The notes: generated by a model not told the origin, from the sequence alone. A DNA stretch of 64,000 nucleotides from Mucilaginibacter pallidiroseus (GCF_007846085.1 NZ_VOEJ01000010.1:87268-151267), one strand, 5' to 3'; numbered from the stretch's first letter, positions 16,619-25,798 are shown. Numbers and translations: made by a program.

Positions 16619-18542
16619 CTCTGCGTTTTAAAAGATTTTTAATATAGATCCTTGCGTTAAGGCTTAATGGTACCTCATCAAATTCCAGTAATTCTATAAT
16701 TTCATCGAAGTTCTTTTGTTTGCGTATTAATTGCCGGATAATGGTCTTATATTGCTTGTTCACCTCACGGTCACCGAACACCTCATCGGTAAGCACGCCA
16801 AGGTTCTCTCCAAAAGATTCAATGCCAATTCTTCTGATAGAAGGCGCATTTTTTGCACGCTCCATTACATAGACGTTTTTCGAGAACAATTCACGGATGA
16901 CCAGCGGCGAATGCGTGGCGATCAGGCAATAAGATTCAAATTCCTCCACCAATTCGTAAATCGTATTCATCAATTCCACGATCGCATTCGGATGCAAATG
17001 GGTTTCCGGTTCGTCATATAAAATGAGAGAATCCAACCTGATATTGGCAACTACTTGGGTAATAATATACAACAATATACTTTGTCCGGAACTGAGTTTA
17101 TTTTTGATTGAGTTATAGCCCTCCAGGCTAACTTTATACTCCCTGGTTTGGCCTTCGGCAGGAAGAATAAAAGCATCAATCACATTCTTTTCAATAAAAT
17201 TACGGATGACGGAGCGCCATTTAGAGGTTCTGCCCATTTCCTCTATTTTTTTCCAGTTATGATGAAAACTTAATACCAGGCCACGACTGGACCGAATATC
17301 GCCTTCGTCGTCCTTCAGTCCACAATAAACATAATTAAAGGTTGCGTTCTTTCGGGGTATCGGATAACTATCGAATACACTGTAAGACACCGCTATGATC
17401 TTACTAAATGATGGTATGTGCTGATAAAAATCTTCAGGATCATTCTTTGCGAAACTATTGGGCAGGCCGGTCATTAGTTGCGTCTTTCCGGTACCATTTT
17501 TCCCAATCACGGCAAAGATCCGGTTCGGCAATTCCCCTGTATTATTAAAATCTAAGTTGATCCGGACCGGCACTTCGCTGTAGGCAGGTTTGAACCGGTA
17601 ATCAAAACTATATAGGCGTTCCATATCTGCCCCCTGAAGCCTTGGTTTGAGTTCTCGCAGTAATCGTTCGGCTTGATCTGATCGCAGCAATGATGATTTA
17701 AAGTTCGAATTTCTGGCGAAACGGTCATGAATATCTGGGAAATAAGCCGCATCCTGTAAGGCGAACAAAAGGCCGATCATTCTAAAATCCTTAAAATACG
17801 ATCGCAGTGAAAAATAAAATTCGTCGCTAAAGGAAAGTGAGCAAAAGACATCAGGCAACTGGTAAAACCGATCGGGCAAATATTCCCAGGTAACCAGTTC
17901 TGTTTCGTGAATGATCTTGGTACGGCCTAAGTTTGTCCAGCCCCCGTCATCGTGAATAGCAAGAGTAAATATAGAGACCACGCTGTAATCATTCCAGCCC
18001 TTGTTAGGCGTTAGCGTGAAATAAGTTTTATCTTTGGGACTGACGGAACCGGACTTTACTACATAAAAAGGAATATTATTTTTAGAAACGCCGGGAGGCA
18101 GATCTTGCACCTCTTCCAAGGTATATACTTTTTGGATAGGATAACCAAGATCATTATGATCTTCAATGACCAGTCTTAATTTGTCCCGTTTCAGTTCGGC
18201 ATCAATCTGAGCGCTCAAGCCGATCAAATAATCAACGTCGGCGTAATGATCAGGCGATAAGAAACTTTCGATAAATACTTTAAAATCGGTGCTTTCCCCA
18301 AACAGGTCCAGCCGGTCGGTGAACAAGTAATCTGTTTCCCAATCATTGTTCCGAAAATAATGCTGGATAATATCGCCGTAGGCATCATCATAGCGATTAT
18401 CAGTCGATGGCATATCATGCAGGTCCCAAATGCTGTTGAGCAGTTCAATGGCTTCATCGCCTCTTTCATTATTAAAGATGCGGTGCCATTCGTTTACCAG
18501 TAATTTAAAGACGTTGGTTTTCGAAGCTTTGGAAAATGTCAC
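16605..18542 (-). CDS. Defence AAA/ABC-type ATPase with N-terminal extension (PtuA-like)
   Basis: A 645-aa protein whose C-terminal half is an SMC/ABC-like ATPase: Walker A GKNGTGKT at 347-354, signature-like KLSSGQSILLY, Walker B LILYDEPETHLHP with Asp510-Glu511, and the switch histidine in IATHSPLVIREL. The first 340 residues come before the Walker A and are not part of a standard PtuA, where the ATPase core begins near the N-terminus. The segment VDYLIGLSAQIDAELKRDKL recalls AbiJ-type N-terminal domains, but only loosely. The start is GTG; an in-frame stop upstream with no ATG rules out an earlier ATG. It overlaps the HNH gene by 14 bp. Confidence 0.87.
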   Translation of the reverse strand: MTFSKASKTNVFKLLVNEWHRIFNNERGDEAIELLNSIWDLHDMPSTDNRYDDAYGDIIQHYFRNNDWETDYLFTDRLDLFGESTDFKVFIESFLSPDHYADVDYLIGLSAQIDAELKRDKLRLVIEDHNDLGYPIQKVYTLEEVQDLPPGVSKNNIPFYVVKSGSVSPKDKTYFTLTPNKGWNDYSVVSIFTLAIHDDGGWTNLGRTKIIHETELVTWEYLPDRFYQLPDVFCSLSFSDEFYFSLRSYFKDFRMIGLLFALQDAAYFPDIHDRFARNSNFKSSLLRSDQAERLLRELKPRLQGADMERLYSFDYRFKPAYSEVPVRINLDFNNTGELPNRIFAVIGKNGTGKTQLMTGLPNSFAKNDPEDFYQHIPSFSKIIAVSYSVFDSYPIPRKNATFNYVYCGLKDDEGDIRSSRGLVLSFHHNWKKIEEMGRTSKWRSVIRNFIEKNVIDAFILPAEGQTREYKVSLEGYNSIKNKLSSGQSILLYIITQVVANIRLDSLILYDEPETHLHPNAIVELMNTIYELVEEFESYCLIATHSPLVIRELFSKNVYVMERAKNAPSIRRIGIESFGENLGVLTDEVFGDREVNKQYKTIIRQLIRKQKNFDEIIELLEFDEVPLSLNARIYIKNLLKRRDEES

Positions 18543-18592
18543 TGTATAATTGCAATAAGATTTGAGATACTACAAATGTTAAAAATAATTCA

Positions 18593-19816
18593 TTAATGTG
18601 ATAACTTGCTCTGAAGCATTTTCATATCTTCTTTCAACTTTCGTTCGACCACCTTTGCATATATCTGGGTAGTCGTAATTTTCGTGTGTCCCAAGATTTT
18701 ACTGACTGTTTCAATTGGTACACCGTTAGACAACGTTACCGTTGTAGCGAAAGTATGCCTGGCGATATGAAACGTAACATTCTTAAGAATGTCGCAACGG
18801 TCCGCTATCTCCTTTAGATAACTATTCACCTTCTGATTGGATATCTTTGGAAACACCCGACCATCATATAAAGCGCGCTCATTATCTTTGTACTTGTCAA
18901 GAATTGTTAAAGCTTTCGGTAACAGCGGTACGATTACAGGTATTAAGGTCTTTTCCCTGCATGTCCTGATCCATCGGTCACCATCAGCACCAGTAACAAT
19001 ATGTTCGGGCTCAAGATTGCTTACATCCACAAAGGACAGTCCGGTATAGCAGCAGAACACAAACATGTCCCTGACCATTTCCAAACGTTCAATTCCAAAC
19101 TTTTTCTCTTCTATGGCTTTTAGTTCTACTTCGGAAAGCTGCTCCCTGTTCACCTTTTGGATCTTCAATTTGTAAGTAGCAAAAGGGTCGTTACTAATCC
19201 ATTGAAGATTGTGAGCTAGGTTAACCATTTTTTTTAGGCGTATGATATGTTTCATAACACCGTTGTTATTAAGTGGCTTTTGATGATCTTTCGGTTTATG
19301 GTTTCTCAAAAAAACTTCAAAGTCTTTCACAAACTTATAATCCAGTTGATGCAGGTAAATGTCACTGGCGTTAAATTGTATGTTCAAAAACTTGATCAAA
19401 TAGCGCTGGGTGACATAATAGTGCTTTAAGGTACTCCACTTCAAGTCAGTAGTAGAAGATTCATTGTGGTAGCTAAAAAGACGACTCATGGAATAAACTT
19501 CCTGTTCAGCACCGAGATACAAATCTTTAACGGCTTTTGCCGACAGCATTTTTCTTTTTAACTGTAACTCTTTATAACTACTGCCAATGGCCAACCGAAC
19601 TTCCTCCAGGTAATTGTTAATGGATTTGACTTCATCCTTGTTTCCCTTGGCTGTGCCCTTACCGCTATCCCAATTTTTAGGATCAACGTTTTGCTTTAAG
19701 GCGATGTAAGCACGCTGGCGATTAACGGTCACGCATGCATAAATAGGCTCTTTTCCGTCTTTGGCTTTGTCGGGACGGGTGGTAAAATGAATACCGAACG
19801 ACTGTGATGTTTGCAT
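18593..19816 (-). CDS. int: Tyrosine integrase of the ICE (IntDOT-like)
   Basis: A 407-aa tyrosine recombinase that should integrate and excise the element. An arm-binding domain (about residues 1-105) is followed by a SAM-like core-binding domain (about 110-210) and the catalytic domain. Catalytic residues seen are Lys289 (REKTLI), His350 and Arg353 (FHIARHTF), His377 (LGHTKI) and Tyr386 (TQIYAKV). The first catalytic arginine is replaced by Ser261 (CYTGLSFVDV), as also known for the CTnDOT integrase. It is the rightmost gene of the ICE and reads away from the candidate attachment site at 19.87-20.13 kb. Confidence 0.94.
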   Translation of the reverse strand: MQTSQSFGIHFTTRPDKAKDGKEPIYACVTVNRQRAYIALKQNVDPKNWDSGKGTAKGNKDEVKSINNYLEEVRLAIGSSYKELQLKRKMLSAKAVKDLYLGAEQEVYSMSRLFSYHNESSTTDLKWSTLKHYYVTQRYLIKFLNIQFNASDIYLHQLDYKFVKDFEVFLRNHKPKDHQKPLNNNGVMKHIIRLKKMVNLAHNLQWISNDPFATYKLKIQKVNREQLSEVELKAIEEKKFGIERLEMVRDMFVFCCYTGLSFVDVSNLEPEHIVTGADGDRWIRTCREKTLIPVIVPLLPKALTILDKYKDNERALYDGRVFPKISNQKVNSYLKEIADRCDILKNVTFHIARHTFATTVTLSNGVPIETVSKILGHTKITTTQIYAKVVERKLKEDMKMLQSKLSH

Positions 19817-19865
19817 AAAATTTAATTTTTGAGTTTAAATGTTTCATACTTCATCCCATTTTTTG

Positions 19866-20000
19866 AGGTAACATACAGGTAACACAAATACAAGCCGCTT
19901 TTAAACAACTTTTATCGCTGTAACTAAATGAATTCCAATTACTTGAATCGATTTGTGTTACCTAAGTTAAAAACAAAAAACAGGTAGTCGGATAGGTAAC
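19866..20000. other. Candidate integrase arm-type binding sites
   Basis: AGGTAAC occurs at 19866-19872, 19877-19883 and 19994-20000, and inverted (GTTACCT) at 19957-19963. Two of these extend to a perfect 13-bp inverted repeat, AGGTAACACAAAT (19877-19889) against ATTTGTGTTACCT (19951-19963). They lie between the integrase start and the tRNA-like core at 20098, the place expected for arm sites of an attachment region. Binding has not been shown. Confidence 0.55.
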
Positions 20001-20050
20001 GAGAACTTAGGCTTTACAAAGGGTTGGAAAGGGGATAATTAATGAAAAAA

Positions 20051-20075
20051 CCCCTTAAATCAGCGATTTAAGGGG
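20051..20075 (-). terminator. Hairpin terminator next to tRNA-like fragment (copy 1)
   Basis: The stem CCCCTTAAATC (20051-20061) pairs with GATTTAAGGGG (20065-20075) around a 3-base loop AGC. Six A's at 20045-20050 give a T-tract when read leftward, so it acts on the minus strand, downstream of the tRNA-like 3' fragment. The same cassette occurs at 62248-62272 with the loop GCT. Confidence 0.8.
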
Positions 20076-20097
20076 TTCAAAAGTGTAGAGCTTATCT

Positions 20098-20127
20098 ACT
20101 TTGTGCGCCCACCTGGGCTCGAACCTT
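20098..20127 (-). repeat. tRNA 3'-end-like fragment, copy 1 (candidate att core)
   Basis: Read leftward this is GGTTCGAGCCCAGG followed by TGGGCGCAC, which looks like a tRNA T-loop with its 3' stem and acceptor 3' strand. The bases upstream on that strand do not pair with the T-stem, so the tRNA is not complete. It matches 62295-62324 at 28 of 30 positions and shares 18 identical bases with 26815-26832. The position beside the integrase and its arm sites suggests an attachment core. Confidence 0.6.
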
Positions 20128-20378
20128 AACTTATAGTAAATTGATAGCCAATTTATTATGTATCTTGAAAACATCAAGGTTACGGAATAGGTTTCGTAAC
20201 CGATAAGCACAAATATAATGAACTAAATTGTTATTGTTAATGAGACTTTTCAAGACAAAGTATAGCCATAACAATACATGAACCCCGAATATGTAATAAT
20301 ACTCGAATAAAAATAAATGTCCAGAATTGTTTCGCACATCTTACAATACAATACTTATAAATTTTTGCGGAATCAGCA

Positions 20379-20492
20379 ATGATTACTCCAGCTAATTGGT
20401 TTGATAAACTTCTTAATAATTCCTTGAAGTCAGATGAGATTATAAATCAGCGCCCGAAGATTTACGATGCTCTTTCCAGTCACGTTGCTTAA
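20379..20492 (+). CDS. Possible small or truncated protein (37 aa)
   Basis: A short frame with ATG at 20379 encodes MITPANWFDKLLNNSLKSDE and ends after ALSSHVA. The composition is protein-like (aromatic and charged residues evenly spread), and it sits in a 950-bp gap that otherwise holds no gene. It may be the start of a decayed gene cut off by the insertion events here, or chance. No family is recognised. Confidence 0.2.
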   Translation: MITPANWFDKLLNNSLKSDEIINQRPKIYDALSSHVA

Positions 20493-20651
20493 TAATCCTC
20501 GTTTTGATTGCTTCGAAAAACTCAAATACAAAATTTTCCGTTCTAAAAATAGGCAAAGAGCAAATTTATACGTGTCAACAAATTCTTGAGCGGACAGTCA
20601 TTTCGAAATGGTTTGCTATGTAGATAATATTACTTACCGATAGTCAATTTA

Positions 20652-20691
20652 AAAAGCCCGGCCGGTAGGCCAGGCAACTTAGGGCTTCTTA
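20652..20691. terminator. Probable hairpin terminator
   Basis: AAGCCC and GGGCTT arms enclose an inner GGCC-GGTA-GGCC hairpin, with A-rich and T-rich flanks. A similar AAGCCC...GGGCTTTT structure occurs after the TlpA-like gene at 25799-25838. No active gene is seen next to this copy, so it may be left over from a lost gene. Confidence 0.45.
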
Positions 20692-21070
20692 ATCAATATT
20701 CAACTTTTATACAACGCACCACGTCAAAAGTTATTTAACAAAAAAACTTCTAAGCTTTTTATAGCCAAGAAGTTTAAATATTGATCAAAGAATCCCCATT
20801 CAATGATTTTGTAAATGTGGACAATTGTTAGTAACTTTTTCACTTTTTTGTTTAATTAAGAATTAAATGTACTGTATTTGTTACAACCTACTAAATTTAT
20901 AGGTGACAGATAAATTACTCAGCTATAATATTTTTTAGATGTTGTAACAAATAACTGCCCTTGTTGTATAAACTACACCATATTTAACTTTAAGTTAATA
21001 CAATGGTACAACTATTAGCTATATATTAATTTACGAGAGATATTAATCCATATGTTTGCATCACACTAAC

Positions 21071-21445
21071 ATGGAAAAACATAACGGGCAAATAACCGAA
21101 TACCTGGTAAGGAAGAACGGTTTTAGCATTACTGAGCTTGCTATAGCTCTAAATGTAAATAGAAGAAGTATATATAATTACTTTCAAAATAAGCATCTGA
21201 AATATGATGTGATGTTAAAGATAGGACGAATCATTCGACATGATTTCAGCCAGGAATTCCCGGAATACTTTACTTCTGAAGAGTTTGAAGTGTCAAACAA
21301 GCAATTTTCTCCAAACGTACTGAGTGCCCAAAATCAATCAACCGAAAACGAAATATGGAAGGATAAATACATTGATCTATTGGAAAAACACCAGCAACTT
21401 CTATTAAGCCAAATTGCAAAAAACGACAACTTATGCTTAATTTAA
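21071..21445 (+). CDS. Small helix-turn-helix protein
   Basis: A 124-aa protein starting MEKHNGQITEYLVRKNG, with a helix-turn-helix at about residues 14-40 (FSITELAIALNVNRRSIYNY). A short link leads to a coiled C-terminal part (WKDKYIDLLEKHQQLLLSQI) that may dimerise. I chose ATG 21071 over a TTG 15 bp earlier. The fold is that of XRE/Fis-like regulators seen beside islands in this group. Its target is unknown; it stands alone, with long noncoding stretches on the left and a leftward small gene on the right. Confidence 0.75.
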   Translation: MEKHNGQITEYLVRKNGFSITELAIALNVNRRSIYNYFQNKHLKYDVMLKIGRIIRHDFSQEFPEYFTSEEFEVSNKQFSPNVLSAQNQSTENEIWKDKYIDLLEKHQQLLLSQIAKNDNLCLI

Positions 21446-21492
21446 AATAGTCCCGCAAGTTTTGAAGTTTTGGGCCATGCTAAAGGAACCCC

Positions 21493-21708
21493 TTAGTTAA
21501 GCGTAACCTTCATCTTATATATGATACCGCTAAGTATTTCAGCAGCCTGATCTTCATGATTTCGCTTGAGTTTCGAGTAGACACGCTTATATGCTCTCAA
21601 GGCATATCTGCGTTTCATTAGTCGTTTTTGTGGCGTAAGAGCTGCTTTATGCAATAGTAATTCCTCATGCAGCTTCTTTGAGTCTTCGAGAGTTCTTTCA
21701 AAGTTCAT
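21493..21708 (-). CDS. Hypothetical small basic protein
   Basis: A 71-aa frame starting MNFERTLEDSKKLHEELLLH, rich in Lys and Arg (QKRLMKRRYALRAYKRVYSK) and predicted entirely helical. Such short basic helical proteins occur near mobile DNA in this group, but no family is recognised. The frame has no overlapping better candidate. Evidence is limited to composition and a clean ATG. Confidence 0.4.
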   Translation of the reverse strand: MNFERTLEDSKKLHEELLLHKAALTPQKRLMKRRYALRAYKRVYSKLKRNHEDQAAEILSGIIYKMKVTLN

Positions 21709-21836
21709 ATTAGTAGGGTCTAATGCTGTAAAGGTAAATCGAAAAAGTGGCAGTTTAAGTCAGGTTTTCGTAACGATATTATAAAGCTAACTTTTAATAC
21801 TGAAAAACAAGTGGTTATGGGAAAAGAATTTACTTA

Positions 21837-22496
21837 TTATGTATTTGCCAGCCTAAGGCCTAGGAATACTGCTATTGATAAGTTAAATATGTCAACGACA
21901 ATATGCGACATAATAGGATAGATCAATCTTTTGTCTTTCTGATAAAACCACATCCAGCAATAACCCATAATGAAGGTTGTCACACAGGTAGGAATTAAAA
22001 TGCGAGGATTAGCAAGCCAGTATGCACCCCATAAAAAGTAATGAGAGAAGCTAAATAATGCGCCTGAAACTAAATTTAGCTGCATTGGGCTGATAGGTAA
22101 GTTTATGAACATACCTCGCCAAAAAGACTCTTCAAAAAATGGATTGATTGCTGCAAAAACAAAAATGTAAGCGACTGATGACAATGGAACAGCCTGATAA
22201 TTGCTTATAAACACACCAAACGGAATGAGGGCTGGAATAATGATACCAAACAGGAACAGCTTAAACTTTGGGAATGGATTTAGTTTAGATCGAGCTATGT
22301 CTAACGTAATCCCTAAATTTTTCTTAGCAAACCACACGCAAAGTTCAATACTAGCATAGTAAATTCCAAAGGAAGGTATCCATGAGAGACGCATTGGCAG
22401 CAAATGTGCGCAAAGCTCAATTACTAACCTTGTAAAGATTAGGACAAATAAGGGCATAGCATATAAAATGCGGTGACTAGGCAAGGTTGAATTCAT
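21837..22496 (-). CDS. CPBP-family intramembrane protease
   Basis: A 219-aa polytopic protein with the CPBP/Abi motifs. EE-x3-R appears as FFEESFWRG (about residues 121-129), a second histidine motif as SHYFLWGAYW, and the third as MSHIVVDIFN near the C-terminus. These residues are thought to form the metal-dependent active site within the membrane. Family members act as CAAX-type prenyl proteases or in self-immunity and stress responses; the substrate here is unknown. The long upstream gap holds copy A of a diverged 150-bp repeat. Confidence 0.85.
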   Translation of the reverse strand: MNSTLPSHRILYAMPLFVLIFTRLVIELCAHLLPMRLSWIPSFGIYYASIELCVWFAKKNLGITLDIARSKLNPFPKFKLFLFGIIIPALIPFGVFISNYQAVPLSSVAYIFVFAAINPFFEESFWRGMFINLPISPMQLNLVSGALFSFSHYFLWGAYWLANPRILIPTCVTTFIMGYCWMWFYQKDKRLIYPIMSHIVVDIFNLSIAVFLGLRLANT

Positions 22497-22646
22497 GGGC
22501 TTAAATTTAATAAATTATTCTAACTAGCCCTTCACTATCTCCTCATGCCATAACCCAAAGCCGTGCACCTTATATAATGTTTAAGGTTAATTTTGATTGA
22601 ATAAAAGTCTGCCCTTGTCGTTTATAGATTTGGTAGTAACATTAAT

Positions 22647-22795
22647 TTGAAAGGTCACTAATTCTAATCACTAACAGACAACTATCCTTGCTACCTTTAA
22701 ATAGTGAAATTATATAGCAATCAAACTTTGGCACTAGCATTCATGGACAGATATTAAAAAAGGGTAAATACATCAAACTGTAAAGTGTCCAACTA
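22647..22795. repeat. Diverged intergenic repeat, copy A
   Basis: About 150 bases align along their length, with many mismatches, to 23878-24033. Shared blocks include AAAGGTCA, a GTTACC/CTACC block, ATGGACAG and AACTGTRAAGTGTCCA. The right part is bounded by TGGACA and TGTCCA, which are inverted repeats. This copy lies upstream of the CPBP gene. Confidence 0.6.
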
Positions 22796-22849
22796 TCTCG
22801 CGCTATAAGAACAGCAGATGACTACATTCTTGATGTAACTAATGCTTCT

Positions 22850-23698
22850 TTATGCCATCTGATGAGTTGATAACGCTTTCAAGCGCAATAAGCTAAGGCC
22901 AATTAAATATGGCATAATAAAAGGTATTGCAGGAATTGCGGCTAGATAGCTTGCAATTGATAAAGGCGCAGGTACTGACGAGGGCAATAAGATCAGTATC
23001 ATTCCTATTACTGCAATAACTAAATACCATTGTTTAGCTCGGTAGGTCAATACGTTTACCTTATGCAGTGCAATTGCGAATAATGCGGTAGCGCAATATA
23101 AAAGCCATACTTCTATAATTGAGATAACGTTAAAAATCGATTTAATCGGCAGGTACCATTCGGGCCTTTTGCCCTGTGGTAGCGTTACGAAGTACTTAAA
23201 TACCTCTGTAAGGTAATATCCCCAAAACACCATATTCAAAATAAACAGTGGCATTGCAACACTTATCGCAATAAAACCCAAAGTAGAATAGAATCTTTCA
23301 CCATAGTTTTCCAATTTTGATTTAAGCAAAGCAAATCCCATTATAGCAATAACACCTCCAGTTATAAGAATTGTGTACCTGACTTGTTGCTCTGTTGATG
23401 TTGCTAGCCAATCAGATATTGTTATTGGCGGTGGTCCCATACCAGCGAAAATTGGGAATAACATCCAGGGGATGATCAAAAATAAAGCAGCACCGATGTA
23501 ACTTTCAGCTATAATTCCTTTTTGATTCGATTGCTGTCTGATTAGCTGCCTTATCGCTACTAGCATTAGACAGGTATTTATGATCCATAAGCACGAATAC
23601 AATAGAACATTTACATGGCCTATCCCGAACCCTACCGCTGCAACTATTGCTGGTACCAGGTATAAGTACGCTAAAATTATTCTTTGCGAAATGCTCAT
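22850..23698 (-). CDS. Unrecognised polytopic membrane protein
   Basis: A 282-aa protein made almost wholly of hydrophobic helices (about eight), starting MSISQRIILAYLYLVPAIVAA. Short charged loops separate the helices and there is no obvious catalytic or transport motif. It reads leftward, with copy A of the diverged repeat on its 3' side and copy B on its 5' side, so gene plus repeat may have been duplicated or inserted as a unit. The function is unknown. Confidence 0.75.
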   Translation of the reverse strand: MSISQRIILAYLYLVPAIVAAVGFGIGHVNVLLYSCLWIINTCLMLVAIRQLIRQQSNQKGIIAESYIGAALFLIIPWMLFPIFAGMGPPPITISDWLATSTEQQVRYTILITGGVIAIMGFALLKSKLENYGERFYSTLGFIAISVAMPLFILNMVFWGYYLTEVFKYFVTLPQGKRPEWYLPIKSIFNVISIIEVWLLYCATALFAIALHKVNVLTYRAKQWYLVIAVIGMILILLPSSVPAPLSIASYLAAIPAIPFIMPYLIGLSLLRLKALSTHQMA

Positions 23699-23877
23699 GG
23701 CTTAATTAACTTAAGCTAAATCTACTGAATATATTAAGCTCAATCAATTGAAGAAAGAGCAAAGTGATGAATGTTCATTACCAAGAGGTAATTACTAGTA
23801 CTCGCAATTAAGTTGAAAGGGGTTGTCCGCAGCGACATTTACAGATATTATATGCAGATAAAGTTGGTGCAAATCAC

Positions 23878-24033
23878 CTCATTTAAAAGGTCATTAGTTC
23901 TGTAATAGGCATTCGATTATCTTTGTTACCTTTTAATGAGTTAAGGTATAAATCTATCTAAACAAACTTTTTAGCGTATATGGACAGTTATTATGAAACG
24001 GTATATACCCCAAACTGTGAAGTGTCCATACCC
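23878..24033. repeat. Diverged intergenic repeat, copy B
   Basis: This is the partner of 22647-22795 in the same orientation. The most conserved end reads TGGACAG, about 28 variable bases, then CAAACTGTGAAGTGTCCA. It lies upstream of the polytopic membrane protein gene, as copy A lies upstream of the CPBP gene, so it may carry promoter or regulatory function. It is not coding in any frame that I trust. Confidence 0.6.
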
Positions 24034-24277
24034 AATTCGGGATTTATCACCACTATAAAAGCTATATCTCCATATTTCTAAATTGATACTTCAGAGTGCT
24101 CCCGTTTTAAGTTGTTAGGCTTAATGGAAATTATACATAAACCCAATTAAGTATGAATATTAGTACTAACGTTTTTGCTTAGTTATAAATAGCATACTAA
24201 ATTTATGCCTTTTAATTAACATCTTTAAGCAGAAGCTTAATTAAACAAAGCCTAAAAACCTATTAGATCAACTCATC

Positions 24278-25723
24278 ATGAAAATAGTATCCTTAACTAT
24301 CGCATTTCTATGCTTTTTGACAATCGCTATCGCCCAAAAAAAGCATGCTGAGCCACTTATCATTCAAGGTAGAATTGCAAATACTACTGAGAAGATGCTC
24401 AAAATATTTTTTGAAGATGAGTATAGCCGAACAACTATTGATACCATTAAAATAAATAACGACGGCACGTTCTATCTCAAAACCTACCATATAACAAAAC
24501 CACAGCGCACCAGTCTCCAGCAAAACAGCTTGCAGATCAACAAAATCTATGTGGCACCTGGTTATAATCTTACTATTACAGGTGATGCTACCGACTATCT
24601 AACCTTATTTCAGACAAAACGCATTACAGGTATAGGCTCAGAAACAAATGCCTATCGTCAGAAGGTTGACTCTATGTTAGCAGCTCGCAATGATCGGACC
24701 GAATGGTACAGTTTAAAGCTTGACGATCTTCTCAAATACATCCGGAAGACGGCAGCTTTAAATGATTCTATATTCAATGTGGTTTTCAACAAACAACCTA
24801 AACAGGATAAGTATTTCAACACTTTCAAGCGACTAATCAAAATTGATGAACAATCCCTGGCTTATTACATGGTTCTGCAACATTTAGAGATGGGCAAATA
24901 CACCTACCAGCAGATGGACGAGATTGCCAAACAAAATCTCCCACCAATATTTAAGGCTGGCATATCTCGCGATGAATACCTTGAAAGCGACGACTATAAA
25001 TCTTGGATTGTCCCGCTGTATTTTGCATTACATAGAAAGATGGATCTGCTTAAAGACTCGATGTCAGTTAAACAGCCTGACTATGTATTGAATACCGTCA
25101 ATAAACTTTATACAGGCAAAGTTAGAGACAAATATCTTTACTGGTCCGTAAATTCCAGGATAAGAGATGCAAGCAGTATAGAGCAGTTAAATAAAGCAAA
25201 AAAGGCGTCTGAGAAAACAATCAATTCTATTAAAGATGCTAACTTAAAAGGTAATCTAAATTCAAGTTTCAAATTTAAAGAAGATCAACTGATGCTTGTA
25301 CAGGCCGGTCAGCCGGCTCCATCATTTAACTTACCCAGCGATAAAGGGCAACTTTACACTGTAGAAGGTTTCAAAGGCAAGGTAGTATATATTGACCTAT
25401 GGGCGAGCTGGTGCGGGCCGTGTCGTCAAGAAATGCCGAACTTTAAAAAGCTTTCAGAAAGCTATAAAGGCAATGGTAATATTACTTTCGTATCAATAGC
25501 CGTGTTTGACGGAGAGCGCGATTGGCGCAAAGCATTATCTGTTGAGCAGCCGACCTGGTTGCAACTATATGATAATGAAGGAAAAGTCGCCCGTTCTTAT
25601 GTTGCTAACGCAATTCCTAAATACATCATTATAGATAAAGATGGCAAAGTCGCAAATTTTAATGCTCCTGGCCCTGGTAGTGCTGAAATTAAAACTGTCC
25701 TTGATAAGGAATTGGCTAAATAA
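24278..25723 (+). CDS. TlpA-like thioredoxin-fold protein
   Basis: A 481-aa secreted or membrane-attached oxidoreductase. A signal peptide (MKIVSLTIAFLCFLTIAIAQ) leads to an N-terminal domain of the DUF4369 type (LIIQGRIANTTEKMLKIFFE), a helical middle region and a C-terminal AhpC/TlpA thioredoxin domain with the active site Cys379-Gly-Pro-Cys382 (WASWCGPCRQEMPNF). Such proteins act in the periplasm as thiol reductases. It stands alone, is followed by a hairpin terminator and has its own long upstream gap. Confidence 0.9.
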   Translation: MKIVSLTIAFLCFLTIAIAQKKHAEPLIIQGRIANTTEKMLKIFFEDEYSRTTIDTIKINNDGTFYLKTYHITKPQRTSLQQNSLQINKIYVAPGYNLTITGDATDYLTLFQTKRITGIGSETNAYRQKVDSMLAARNDRTEWYSLKLDDLLKYIRKTAALNDSIFNVVFNKQPKQDKYFNTFKRLIKIDEQSLAYYMVLQHLEMGKYTYQQMDEIAKQNLPPIFKAGISRDEYLESDDYKSWIVPLYFALHRKMDLLKDSMSVKQPDYVLNTVNKLYTGKVRDKYLYWSVNSRIRDASSIEQLNKAKKASEKTINSIKDANLKGNLNSSFKFKEDQLMLVQAGQPAPSFNLPSDKGQLYTVEGFKGKVVYIDLWASWCGPCRQEMPNFKKLSESYKGNGNITFVSIAVFDGERDWRKALSVEQPTWLQLYDNEGKVARSYVANAIPKYIIIDKDGKVANFNAPGPGSAEIKTVLDKELAK

Positions 25724-25798
25724 ATGACTGATCAGTGTTAACTTAAATTAAGGCAGTAGCTTTCAGCGTAAGGGTAGTTTACAGATTAATCAATCTAT

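Noticed and set aside
16605..18542. A retron-type system (ATPase and HNH as retron effectors)
   Set aside because: No reverse transcriptase gene and no msr/msd-like RNA region is found next to the pair.
20098..20127. A complete tRNA gene on the minus strand
   Set aside because: Only the T-loop, 3' T-stem and acceptor-like end are present; the upstream bases do not form the other arms.
20131..20337. A 68-codon minus-strand frame just right of the tRNA-like fragment
   Set aside because: AT-rich, hydrophobic and without family resemblance; it fits chance reading of junction DNA.
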